Shown here in pieces: positions 30,449 to 38,686 of a stretch of 64,000 nt of DNA (its first letter is position 1; each line of letters begins with the position of its first letter). This DNA comes from Caldicellulosiruptor acetigenus. GTDB lineage: Bacteria > Bacillota > Thermoanaerobacteria > Caldicellulosiruptorales > Caldicellulosiruptoraceae. Location: NCBI RefSeq assembly GCF_026914305.1, contig NZ_CP113866.1, positions 1-64,000 of the forward strand. The letters are read 5' to 3'. The notes beneath the pieces were generated by a model. It made no database searches. It saw only the letters and a list, made by a program, of their open reading frames with translations, and was not told where the DNA came from. Position numbers and translations under genes: made by a program.

Positions 30449-30486
30449 GAAGACCGCGTTTAGACGTGAGCGGTCTTCTTTTTTAC
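30449..30486. terminator. Hairpin terminator after the peroxiredoxin gene
   Basis: GAAGACCGC (30449-30457) pairs with GCGGTCTTC (30470-30478), followed by a run of eight Ts on the plus strand. The stop codon of the convergent methyltransferase gene (30460-30462) lies in the loop. Confidence 0.9.
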
Positions 30487-31062
30487 AATCACATTTAACC
30501 ACTTTTCATTTTCTTTGCCTTTTCGAACATCGTTTGTTATCAAAATTTCCAATATATCAAAGTATCCAAGTTTTTTTATTAATTCAGAAAAAGACTTTTC
30601 ATCATAATAGTTAAAGAACCTGCCATCATCTCTATATTCCTCTTTATCTCCATATTTAAATGATGAATACAAAACACCATTTGGTTTTAGAGCACGGTAG
30701 ATTTTATATAATATACTACTGATTTCATCTCTTCTGACATGTAACAAAGAGGCACAAGCCCAAATGCCGTCAAATTCTTCTTTAAAATCAATTTCTTGAA
30801 ATGTCATATGCAGAGTTTTTTTTCCTGTATATTCACTTGATAATTTCACCATTTCAATTGAACCGTCTACTGCCACAACATCATAACCTTTTCCCAGAAA
30901 ATATTTTGTGTCTCTTCCAGAACCGCAACCCAAATCAAGAATTTTACCACCCTCAGGGATGTATTTTAAAAATAGCTTGTATAAATTTTCCATGTTTGCA
31001 TCCTTTGTATTCATGAAAAAATCAATGGCATTATCATCATAGTACTTAATCGTCTGATCCAT
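30460..31062 (-). CDS. Class I SAM-dependent methyltransferase
   Basis: A 200-residue Rossmann-fold methyltransferase. Motif I is ILDLGCGSGRD near residue 40, the acidic end of strand 2 is VVAVDGS near 62, and motif IV/V include DGIWACASLLHV near 100. It lacks the NPPY/DPPY motif of DNA-adenine or cytosine-N4 methylases, so the substrate is more likely a small molecule, RNA or protein. The ATG at 31062 lies inside the last codons of the PLD-helicase gene, a 17-bp overlap that implies coupled translation. AAGGAGAGA precedes it. Confidence 0.85.
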   Translation of the reverse strand: MDQTIKYYDDNAIDFFMNTKDANMENLYKLFLKYIPEGGKILDLGCGSGRDTKYFLGKGYDVVAVDGSIEMVKLSSEYTGKKTLHMTFQEIDFKEEFDGIWACASLLHVRRDEISSILYKIYRALKPNGVLYSSFKYGDKEEYRDDGRFFNYYDEKSFSELIKKLGYFDILEILITNDVRKGKENEKWLNVIVKKKTAHV

Positions 31063-33718
31063 TTTCTATTCTCTCCTTGTAATAACGTTTTACTCTATAC
31101 TCAATAACATCTTTGAAATGCCGAATAAAATCTTGGTTTTTGATAAATGATTCAAGGTCTTTGGAAAGATACAAAAATTCGCCATCTCTTTTGAGAAATT
31201 TTGAAAATTCATTATCGTTTAATAGAGCTTCTTCTGGATTTTTTCTTGAAAGATCCAGCCAATCCTCTTTTGTCCACTCTTTGTATCCCTGTGTACTTTT
31301 GTGCCTTGCCAAGTCAACTGCGTTTGAAGGATTAGAATAAAATTCTTTAAAGCTTCTATAGATATCATCAGGTGTTGCAACAAGCTTTATTTCTCCATTG
31401 TTATAAAATGCAAGAAGCAAAGGCATTTTATAGCTTTTTGTCATACGAGTATTTTCAATACATCTAATAAATTCATGTGCGACGGTAGCGTACAAGGCTT
31501 TTTCGCTTTCAGTAAGTTCATTGTTTTTGTAGAGAAAAGAAATATAATCTTTGAGTATGTTGATGTTTGGGTCGCTATATCTCTTCATATTATCATATAT
31601 AGCATTATCTACATACTTGAAAAAGACTTGACGCATTGGTCTGTATCCCAAAAAATTCTTTATCCTTAAATATTCTTCGTATATTAACTCTTCGATTCTT
31701 TTTACAGCTTCAGCTTGTTTTCTAAAAATATCAATTATTCTAAAATCAAAGTCCACTATACAATCATCAGGAAAATCAAATTCATCATGAACAAACCGTG
31801 TCTTTTTAATCTTTTCGATGTCATATCTTTTGCCGCTCAATAAAAATGGTATTAAGTTTGCCTTTTTATAGTTTCCTATAAAGTCCAATACAGTTAGATA
31901 GTATTTATCTTTGGCTTTTCTCAAACCTCTTCCAAGTTGCTGCAAAAATACTGTAGGCGATTCGGTTGGCCTTAAAAACATTACCATATCAATTTCTGGG
32001 ATGTCTACTCCTTCGTTGAACATATCAACTGTGAAGATAACATTGATTTCGCCTTTTCCAAGTTTTTCTATTGCTTGACTTCTGTCAACTGCATTTTTGC
32101 CCTGTTCGCCACTGTAAACGGCACATGATTTTACACCATTTTGGTTAAAATACTCAGCCATAAATTCAGCGTGATTGCGTGAAGAACAAAACGCAAGAGT
32201 TCTTTTTTTGTTAAATTTTAGATAGTTTTTAAGTATTAAATCAGCTCTTTTGTGAATCATCAATACTCTCTCAAGTTCATCTTCCTTATATTTTCCATTA
32301 ATTATTGGAATATTCGAAAAATCAGTTTCATCGTAAATACCATAATAGTGAAATGGAACAAGAAAACCCTTATTTATAGCATCTTTCAGCCTCAGTTCAT
32401 AAACGACATTGTAATCGCAGAGTTCAAAAACATCTTTGTTATCTAATCTTTCGGGTGTAGCGGTAAGTCCCAGTAAGAATTTGGGCTTAAAATAACTGAT
32501 GATATTTGAATAGCTTTTTGCAACAGCATGATGAAATTCATCTATGACAATATAATCAAAGTAATCAGGTGGGAAATAACTTTCATTGAGATATTCTTCT
32601 TTTCCCAAGGTTTGAACAGAAGCAAATATTATATCTTTGTTTGTATCCTTAATTTCAGCATTAAAAAATCCCATACTGCTATTTGGCCGGACTTTTTCAA
32701 AAGTTTTTTTGGCTTGATTTAATATCTCTTCTCTGTGAGCGACAAAAAGAACCTTTTGAAATTCCATTGAGTCAAATGCTGCCAGAAAAGTCTTTCCCAC
32801 ACCTGTTGCCAGCACAACCAAACCTTTGTTAAAACCTTCCTCTCTGCTTTTTTTAAGCTCATACAATGCCTCAATTTGAGCGTCCCTGGGATAATAGAAT
32901 TGAATAACTTTTCCTTTATTTTCTTTTGACTTTATAAGACTTTGCACAGAGTATTCTGCAACCTCTTGAGCTACTTTTAATGAGTCAGAAAGAATATTTT
33001 GGTCTTTTTCTTCATGTTCTAAGTTATCATCATCTCCCTCAGTTAATATTTCTTTTTCAAGTTGGATTTTTGGTTTTTTCCATTTGCGGCTGTATTCTTT
33101 TAATGCTTTGTCAGTTATCTCTATACTTTGGTTATGAAAAATATTCAGAAATTCGTTTTTGAAAAAGAGAAAATCATCATAATTGGTCTTTTTTTCTATT
33201 TTGTAATTCCATTCTATTCCGCCGCAGAGTGCTTGCTCTGAGATATTGGAGGAGCCAATAAAAACCTCTCCGTCGTCATTTTCATACTCAAATATGTATG
33301 CCTTGGGATGAAAAGATTTTTCCTCAAATTTATAAAATCTCAAATCAACATAATTTCCCAGTGCTTGTCTTATGAGATAAAGTGCAGAGGGTTGAGTTAT
33401 ATTAAGGTACCTTCCAGTTACAATCCTTATTTTTGATCCTCTTTTTTTGGCTTCTATCAAATCTTCTATGATTAACCTCACACCGGATTCCAATAGAAAA
33501 GAAACAATAAAGTTTATTTCAACTGCTCTTTTGATAGCCCTTCTGAGCTCTGTTAAAAAGTCTTCATTGTCACCAGTAAAGCATTTAACATTTTGTAGCC
33601 CTGCTTGCTGAATCAGCGCTTTGTATCTCTGTTCAATCTTTCTATAAACATCTTTTATTTCATGCAATTCTATTTGATTGAGGTACTCTTCTATCTTGTG
33701 CACCTTTTCAAACCCCAT
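31046..33718 (-). CDS. PLD-nuclease / SF2 DEAD-DEAH helicase fusion
   Basis: An 890-residue protein. Residues 55-200 form a phospholipase-D-type nuclease domain with FHPKAYIFEYEND and GSSNIS (His137, Lys139, Asn158), typical of helicase-fused PLD domains. Residues 275-620 are an SF2 helicase: Walker A ATGVGKT (304-310), DEFHH (393-397), LTATPERLD near 420 and QQLGRGLRK late in the core, most like the type III restriction/UvrB branch. A C-terminal 260-residue region of unknown fold follows. The frame opens at 33799; AGAGGA, 9 nt before ATG 33718 (MGFEKVHK), decides the start. It forms an operon with the methyltransferase. A defence or repair role is likely but unproven. Confidence 0.85.
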   Translation of the reverse strand: MGFEKVHKIEEYLNQIELHEIKDVYRKIEQRYKALIQQAGLQNVKCFTGDNEDFLTELRRAIKRAVEINFIVSFLLESGVRLIIEDLIEAKKRGSKIRIVTGRYLNITQPSALYLIRQALGNYVDLRFYKFEEKSFHPKAYIFEYENDDGEVFIGSSNISEQALCGGIEWNYKIEKKTNYDDFLFFKNEFLNIFHNQSIEITDKALKEYSRKWKKPKIQLEKEILTEGDDDNLEHEEKDQNILSDSLKVAQEVAEYSVQSLIKSKENKGKVIQFYYPRDAQIEALYELKKSREEGFNKGLVVLATGVGKTFLAAFDSMEFQKVLFVAHREEILNQAKKTFEKVRPNSSMGFFNAEIKDTNKDIIFASVQTLGKEEYLNESYFPPDYFDYIVIDEFHHAVAKSYSNIISYFKPKFLLGLTATPERLDNKDVFELCDYNVVYELRLKDAINKGFLVPFHYYGIYDETDFSNIPIINGKYKEDELERVLMIHKRADLILKNYLKFNKKRTLAFCSSRNHAEFMAEYFNQNGVKSCAVYSGEQGKNAVDRSQAIEKLGKGEINVIFTVDMFNEGVDIPEIDMVMFLRPTESPTVFLQQLGRGLRKAKDKYYLTVLDFIGNYKKANLIPFLLSGKRYDIEKIKKTRFVHDEFDFPDDCIVDFDFRIIDIFRKQAEAVKRIEELIYEEYLRIKNFLGYRPMRQVFFKYVDNAIYDNMKRYSDPNINILKDYISFLYKNNELTESEKALYATVAHEFIRCIENTRMTKSYKMPLLLAFYNNGEIKLVATPDDIYRSFKEFYSNPSNAVDLARHKSTQGYKEWTKEDWLDLSRKNPEEALLNDNEFSKFLKRDGEFLYLSKDLESFIKNQDFIRHFKDVIEYRVKRYYKERIENGSDD

Positions 33719-33964
33719 GATGTTCATTCCTCTTAAATTAGATTTCAAAATATCCAAATTACTTATTAAAATTATATTACTTTTCCTTAAATTGGTCAAT
33801 GAAAGAAGTAGAGTATTTTAAAACTACATGGAATCAAATTAGATGGCAACATAAACAATAAAATTTTAAACCATAATCTAACCTCCTCTTGGTAAAAAGA
33901 AAAGGATGATGTAAAATAATTAGTGATAAAATAAAAAGAAAAACAACTCTAAGGAGTGTTGTTT

Positions 33965-34543
33965 ATGCCTTTACCGAAAAAAGAAGAGTTTTATACTTAT
34001 GAAGATTATTTAAACTGGCCAAATGATCAGAGAATAGAATTAATTGATGGTAAAGTTTATTTAATGGCTCCTCCATCGACAATTCATCAAAGAATATTAA
34101 GAGAAATATTTATAAACTTTGCTATGTATCTTAAAGGCAAGCAATGCGAAGTATTTAGTGCACCTTTTGGAGTAAGATTCCCTTCAGCAAATGAAAAAAG
34201 TAATAAAGAAATAAAAACTGTTGTAGAACCTGATATTGTAGTGGTGTGCGATAAATCAAAAATAGACAATGAAGGATGCAAAGGAGCTCCTGATTTAATC
34301 GTTGAAATTACATCACCTTCAACTGCAAGCAAAGATAAAATAGAGAAATTTAATTTATATGAAAAATATGGAGTGAAAGAATATTGGATAGTAGAACCTG
34401 AAAATAGAATTGTAAGTGTATTTACTTTACAGGAAAATGGTCGATATGGTAGACCTGATGTGTACACTGTAGGTAATAAAATCAAAGTTTCTATCTTTGA
34501 AGATTTAGTAATAGATTTAAAAGAGATATTTGAGGAGAATTAA
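33965..34543 (+). CDS. Uma2-family (DUF820) nuclease-like protein
   Basis: A 192-residue member of the Uma2/DUF820 family, predicted restriction-endonuclease-like. Visible signatures are YEDYLNWPNDQRIELIDGKVYLM near the start, VEPDIVVVCD near 85, GAPDLIVEITSPST near 102 (catalytic Asp and Glu positions) and YWIVEPENR near 140. The cellular role of the family is unknown. AAGGAG lies 8 nt before ATG 33965. A paralogue lies at 43080-43655 with long identical stretches such as KEYWIVEPEN and NGRYGRP. Confidence 0.85.
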   Translation: MPLPKKEEFYTYEDYLNWPNDQRIELIDGKVYLMAPPSTIHQRILREIFINFAMYLKGKQCEVFSAPFGVRFPSANEKSNKEIKTVVEPDIVVVCDKSKIDNEGCKGAPDLIVEITSPSTASKDKIEKFNLYEKYGVKEYWIVEPENRIVSVFTLQENGRYGRPDVYTVGNKIKVSIFEDLVIDLKEIFEEN

Positions 34544-34703
34544 TGTTATAATGAATACATAACAACATATATGGTGACAAAAAATAATAAATTGTTTAAA
34601 CATATTAAAGTTTTTAATAAAATATGTTTCCATTGTTTTGTGGATTATTCTATAATATTTATGGGTGATACAAATATGAAAGCAAAATTATGAAACGGGG
34701 TGT

Positions 34704-35900
34704 TTGAAGATAATAGTCAAGAGAGTGGAGAGAATACAAATAAATAGAAATCATGAATTGTGGAATTATTGTGATGAAACATGCTTTGCAGCAAAAAACT
34801 TATATAATTATGCTAACTACATTGTAAGACAGGAATTTATAAATAATGGCAGGTGGATAAGGTACAGAGAACTTGACAAAGTGTTAAAAGAACATGAGAC
34901 TTATATGAACTTGCCTGCCCAAACATCACAGCAAATCCTAAGACTTCTTGAAAGAAATTGGAAAGCATTTTTTAGTGCTATAGAAGAATGGAATAAAGAT
35001 AAAAGTAAATTCTTAGGTAGACCTAAACTGCCCAAGTATAAGAAAAAAGATGGCAAAGCTATAGCTATATTCACAAATCAACAGTGTAAAATTAAAGATG
35101 GGCATTTAAGTTTTCCAAAAACAGATTTAAAGCTAAAAACAAGAATAGAAGGCAAATTAAAAGAAGTTAGGATAATTCCAAAAGGAAGTGTTTATGTTGT
35201 TGAAATAGTTTATGAAAAAGAGATAGCTGAAACAAAGAAACCTTCAAAGAGGATAGCAGGTATAGACTTGGGACTTAATAACTTTGTAACTTTGGTAAAT
35301 AACATAGGCATAAAGCCTATTGTTATTAATGGCAAAGTTATTAAGTCAATAAACCAGTATTACAACAAGAGGAAAGCAGAATTGATGAATTATGTAGGCA
35401 ATAAAGGAAATAGCAGAAGGATAGAGAAGTTGACTTTAAAGAGAAACAACAAGATTAAGGATTACATGCACAAGGCAAGTCGTTTTATAGTCAGCTGGTG
35501 TAAAGAATACGAAATAGACACCCTTGTAGTTGGTTATAATCCAAACTGGAAGCAGGAAATAGAGTTAGGCAAAGTAAACAATCAAAATTTTGTGAATATT
35601 CCTTATTATCAGTTCATAGGAATGCTCAAGTACAAATGCGAAGAAGAAGGAATAAATTTCATAGTTGTAGAAGAGAGTTACACCAGTGGTTGCAGTTTTT
35701 TAGATGGAGAGGAAGTGGGCAAAGAAAACTATGACCCAAGCCGCAGGATAAGAAGAGGGCTATTTAGAAGCAACAAAGGGATATTAATAAATGCTGATGT
35801 GAACAGCGGATATAATATTATAAGGAAAGTATTCCCCGAAGCATTTGCGGAGGGGATAGAGGGTGTGGGGTTACACCCAGTTAGGCTGAGTATAGCCTAA
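34704..35900 (+). CDS. tnpB: TnpB (IS200/IS605 OrfB) RNA-guided nuclease
   Basis: A 398-residue TnpB, the transposon-encoded relative of Cas12. RuvC catalytic residues are visible: Asp in GIDLGLNNF near 190, Glu in VVEESYTSG near 330 and Asp in INADVNSGYNI near 370. The segment between them (TSGCSFLDGEEVGKENYD) lacks the four-cysteine zinc ribbon of many TnpBs. The start is TTG 34704 after ACGGGG. Its 3' end overlaps hairpins at 35861-35901 expected for the guide (omega) RNA. It is probably catalytically intact. Confidence 0.9.
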   Translation: MKIIVKRVERIQINRNHELWNYCDETCFAAKNLYNYANYIVRQEFINNGRWIRYRELDKVLKEHETYMNLPAQTSQQILRLLERNWKAFFSAIEEWNKDKSKFLGRPKLPKYKKKDGKAIAIFTNQQCKIKDGHLSFPKTDLKLKTRIEGKLKEVRIIPKGSVYVVEIVYEKEIAETKKPSKRIAGIDLGLNNFVTLVNNIGIKPIVINGKVIKSINQYYNKRKAELMNYVGNKGNSRRIEKLTLKRNNKIKDYMHKASRFIVSWCKEYEIDTLVVGYNPNWKQEIELGKVNNQNFVNIPYYQFIGMLKYKCEEEGINFIVVEESYTSGCSFLDGEEVGKENYDPSRRIRRGLFRSNKGILINADVNSGYNIIRKVFPEAFAEGIEGVGLHPVRLSIA

Positions 35901-35901
35901 C
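35861..35901 (+). ncRNA. Candidate omega RNA scaffold at the 3' end of tnpB
   Basis: Two hairpins overlap the end of the gene: GGGTGT/ACACCC (35861-35866 with 35873-35878) and a perfect 8-bp stem GTTAGGCT/AGCCTAAC (35880-35887 with 35894-35901), the latter spanning the stop codon. TnpB guide RNAs arise from exactly this position. The guide would be the sequence beyond the element end near 35957. Confidence 0.5.
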
Positions 35902-35961
35902 AAAGAATAGTGTTTAATAAAAATTTGAATAGTTTTTAATACTTTAAACACTATTCATAAC

Positions 35962-36141
35962 CTTGGGCTAATTATTATTGCACTTATGTTATTATTAAAA
36001 CATTTTTCTGTCCAATTTCCAGATTTTATTGAAGGATTAGGTTATGGAATTGGTGTTGGGTTAGAATTATTTGGTATTTATCTTATGTTCCGTGACACTT
36101 CTAAATTTAGAAATTACAAAATGAAGCTTGTTAAAAAGTAA
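35962..36141 (+). pseudogene. 3' part of a small membrane-protein gene cut by the TnpB element
   Basis: The frame reads LGLIIIALMLLLKHF, then FIEGLGYGIGVGLELFGIYLMF and a basic tail, ending at TAA 36139-36141. It looks like the last 59 residues of a two-helix membrane protein. No start codon or ribosome site precedes it; the frame runs straight into the TnpB element's end hairpin. A proper terminator follows at 36155-36184. Confidence 0.6.
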
Positions 36142-36154
36142 TTAACATTGGCAG

Positions 36155-36184
36155 AAAAAGCCTATGAAAGATCATGGGCTTTTT
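36155..36184 (+). terminator. Terminator of the truncated membrane-protein gene
   Basis: A 13-bp stem pairs AAAAAGCCTATGA (36155-36167) with TCATGGGCTTTTT (36172-36184), with one G-U pair and a T-rich tail. Confidence 0.8.
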
Positions 36185-36317
36185 AGTTTTTTGGCAAATA
36201 TTTTTGTCTGTTGTTCATTTAAATACAGCAGAGTAAGAAACCATCGAAGCCATAGTCAAGAAGCAGTTTAACAACCCTCACACCTTAAATATAAAATAAA
36301 ACTATCACATAAAAACC

Positions 36318-36350
36318 AAGAGGGCAAGGAATTATTTTCCTTGCCCTCTT
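36318..36350 (-). terminator. Hairpin at the 3' end of the second WG-repeat gene
   Basis: AAGAGGGCAAGGAA (36318-36331) is the perfect complement of TTCCTTGCCCTCTT (36337-36350), a 14-bp stem with a five-base loop. The stop codon of the minus-strand WG gene (36332-36334) lies in the loop, so its last five codons form one arm of the stem. Confidence 0.8.
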
Positions 36351-37855
36351 AAAACAAGTCCAACCTTTTTTGATTTTTTATCAATCACAACATATCCAAA
36401 TTTAGGGAAGTTAAATGTATATTTATAAAGCTCATAAGATCCGGAGTTTATTACGGAGTCTGGAGTATATCTAAACCTGTATGTTTCACTGTCCACAAAA
36501 GAATATTGAGAATTCTTAGCTGAAAACTTTACCACAAAACTGCCTTTTGTATCTATAAGCCCTATATAATCGTTTGTTGCAACAGCAGCCATTTGAGCAA
36601 AAAATGCGCCTGCAGAAGTATATTGAGGTTTTATAACAAGCTTTCCAGAAGAATTTATATATCCCCACAAGCCTGACTTTTTTACCGCTGCATATCCTTC
36701 AGAGAAGTTTTCTGCTTTGTCAAACTGGGGTTTTATTACTATTTTAAAGTTTTTATCCATAAATCCCCACTTTCCATTTTGTTTAAAAGCTATAAATCCT
36801 TCACTGAATTCTTTTATATCATCAAATTGGGGTTTAACTACATAATTGCCATTTATATCAACAATTCCCCACTTTTTATTTTTACAAACTGCCATTAATT
36901 TATTCACTTTTACGTATTTCACATTTTCGTACGCTTCTTTGCTTTTTGTTCTTGTAACACCTTTGTTAGTATACTTTTCAAACACAAGGTAGTATTTGTT
37001 ATTTACAATTTCGCATAAAATATAACTTGATGATGTTTTTTCTATTTCATTTTTGGTCGAAGATGGTGCAGATTTTGATTCATTTGCTAACATATCCTGC
37101 AGAGCTTCTGTGAACTTGCTGTCTGATAAAGCTTCTTCAAAAGAATTGTACTTCAAATCCACAAATACATTTCCATTTGTATCAACAGCACCACACTTTC
37201 CATCTTTTGAGACAAGAATATATTCCAAATAAGAATTTGGCCAAGTGCCATCTTTCAAATCAAGCGCATAAAGACAATATTCATTGCTGCTTTCATTTGG
37301 CAAAGTGCATTTTACATGAGGATTAGGATATTTTGCGTTTGAGTTGTAGGAAAACACAACAACAAAATACATTTTGTCAAACTGAGGGCTGACATAGGCT
37401 TTTTTATCCAGATTTAAAAAACCGTATTTACTATCTTTTTTGCATACATAAACATCTAACCAGGGATTTAAAACTTCAAAGGAATCTAACTCTGGTTTTA
37501 CAAGAATTTTAGCGTTATTGTCCAAAAAACCTACTTTTCCATTTTGCCATACAATAAAAATGTCTTTGTAAAACTTATCCTCAATCCCCATTATTGCAGG
37601 ACCATCGTAAACTATAGGTTCTATTTTATCAAACTGAGGGTTTAAAAGAACATTGCCAGATGAGCTAAGAATTCCCCATTTTCCTCCTTGGAGATAAGAA
37701 ATCCAGCCGTTTGGCCAGAACATAACATTTTCAAACTGTGGCTTTATATACACAAACTTTTGAGAAGAGGCTTGCTGAGAGTATGCAAAAGTCAAAGGGT
37801 TAATTATCCAAACAACTGCCAGCAGGAAACAAACTAACATTTTAATTTTTTTCAC
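36332..37855 (-). CDS. Secreted WG-repeat protein (paralogue)
   Basis: A 507-residue exported protein with a signal peptide (MLVCFLLAVVWIINPLTFAYS). WG repeats are numerous, for example QNGKWGFMDKNFKIVIKPQFD and KSGLWGYINSSGKLVIKPQY. It is close to the protein at 16468-17835 but has an extra repeat and better-preserved units. The frame opens at 37900; GGAGGAGA on the minus strand, 6 nt before GTG 37855, decides the start. It is monocistronic, lying between the TnpB scar and the LemA gene. Confidence 0.85.
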   Translation of the reverse strand: MKKIKMLVCFLLAVVWIINPLTFAYSQQASSQKFVYIKPQFENVMFWPNGWISYLQGGKWGILSSSGNVLLNPQFDKIEPIVYDGPAIMGIEDKFYKDIFIVWQNGKVGFLDNNAKILVKPELDSFEVLNPWLDVYVCKKDSKYGFLNLDKKAYVSPQFDKMYFVVVFSYNSNAKYPNPHVKCTLPNESSNEYCLYALDLKDGTWPNSYLEYILVSKDGKCGAVDTNGNVFVDLKYNSFEEALSDSKFTEALQDMLANESKSAPSSTKNEIEKTSSSYILCEIVNNKYYLVFEKYTNKGVTRTKSKEAYENVKYVKVNKLMAVCKNKKWGIVDINGNYVVKPQFDDIKEFSEGFIAFKQNGKWGFMDKNFKIVIKPQFDKAENFSEGYAAVKKSGLWGYINSSGKLVIKPQYTSAGAFFAQMAAVATNDYIGLIDTKGSFVVKFSAKNSQYSFVDSETYRFRYTPDSVINSGSYELYKYTFNFPKFGYVVIDKKSKKVGLVLRGQGK

Positions 37856-38099
37856 CAAAATCTCCTCCCATTTTACAATTTTTCTTGGCAAGCTTTTCAC
37901 AGCAAATATTCAACTTCAGTTATATCACAGATATTAAAGCAAAAAAATGGCTACAAAGATATTATAAGCATTTTTTCAAATACATTCAACATAAAAGCAA
38001 AAATACATAGTTAATTTTTAGCATGATATTTAGTACAATAAATTTATGGGTATATATATCCTTGTAGCCAAAAAGTATATGGGAAGGAGAAGTGAAAAA

Positions 38100-38669
38100 T
38101 TGAAGAAAGGCACAAAAATCCTTTTAGCTATTTTAGTTTTAGTTGTAGTGCTTGTTGTGTACACCTTTTCAACATACAATAGCCTTGTGCGCTTGAAAGA
38201 GAATGTTGACAGCAAGTGGAGCCAGGTTGAAAATCAGCTGCAAAGAAGGGCAGACTTAATTCCGAACCTGGTTAACACTGTCAAAGGCTATGCAAAACAC
38301 GAAAAAGAGATTTTTGAAACTCTTGCTCAAGCAAGGTCAAAGCTTTTAAATTCCTCAACAGTAGAAGATAAAGCAAAGGCAAACGATGAGCTTTCCTCGG
38401 CAATTTCAAGGCTTTTAGTGATAGTTGAAAACTATCCAAATCTCAAGGCCGACAGGACATTTGTGCAGCTTATGGATGAGCTTGCTGGAACAGAAAACAG
38501 AATTGCCGTTGCAAGAAAGGATTACAACGACGCAGTAAGGCAGTACAACATTAAAATAAAGGTTTTTCCGAACGTTTTGATTGCAAGGATGTTTGGGTTT
38601 GAAGAGCGCCAGTATTTTCAGGCATCAAGCCAAGCTCAAAATGTGCCTTCTGTTGACTTTTCGAAATAA
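38100..38669 (+). CDS. lemA: LemA family membrane protein
   Basis: A 189-residue protein with one N-terminal membrane helix (ILLAILVLVVVLVVYTF) and a four-helix bundle carrying the LemA signature: YNSLVRLKENVDSKWSQVE, RRADLIPNLVNTVKGYAKHE and ENRIAVARKDYNDAVRQYN. LemA function is not established; it commonly pairs with TPM-domain proteins, as here. The frame opens at 38046, but AAGGAGA at 38084-38090 favours TTG 38100 (MKKGTKILL); ATG 38079 has no ribosome site. The next gene starts 17 bp after its stop. Confidence 0.9.
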   Translation: MKKGTKILLAILVLVVVLVVYTFSTYNSLVRLKENVDSKWSQVENQLQRRADLIPNLVNTVKGYAKHEKEIFETLAQARSKLLNSSTVEDKAKANDELSSAISRLLVIVENYPNLKADRTFVQLMDELAGTENRIAVARKDYNDAVRQYNIKIKVFPNVLIARMFGFEERQYFQASSQAQNVPSVDFSK

Positions 38670-38686
38670 AAAGGAGAAGATTGGCA

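Larger units (their letters stand above)
34590..35956 (+). mobile_element. IS605-type element carrying tnpB only
   Basis: The left side has an imperfect hairpin (AAACATA near 34598 with TATGTTT near 34622). The right side has a 13-bp perfect inverted repeat, GAATAGTGTTTAA (35905-35917) with TTAAACACTATTC (35944-35956). The word AGTTTTTAATA occurs in both end regions. No tnpA is present, so movement would need help from elsewhere. Downstream sequence from 35962 continues a broken membrane-protein frame. Exact ends are uncertain. Confidence 0.55.
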
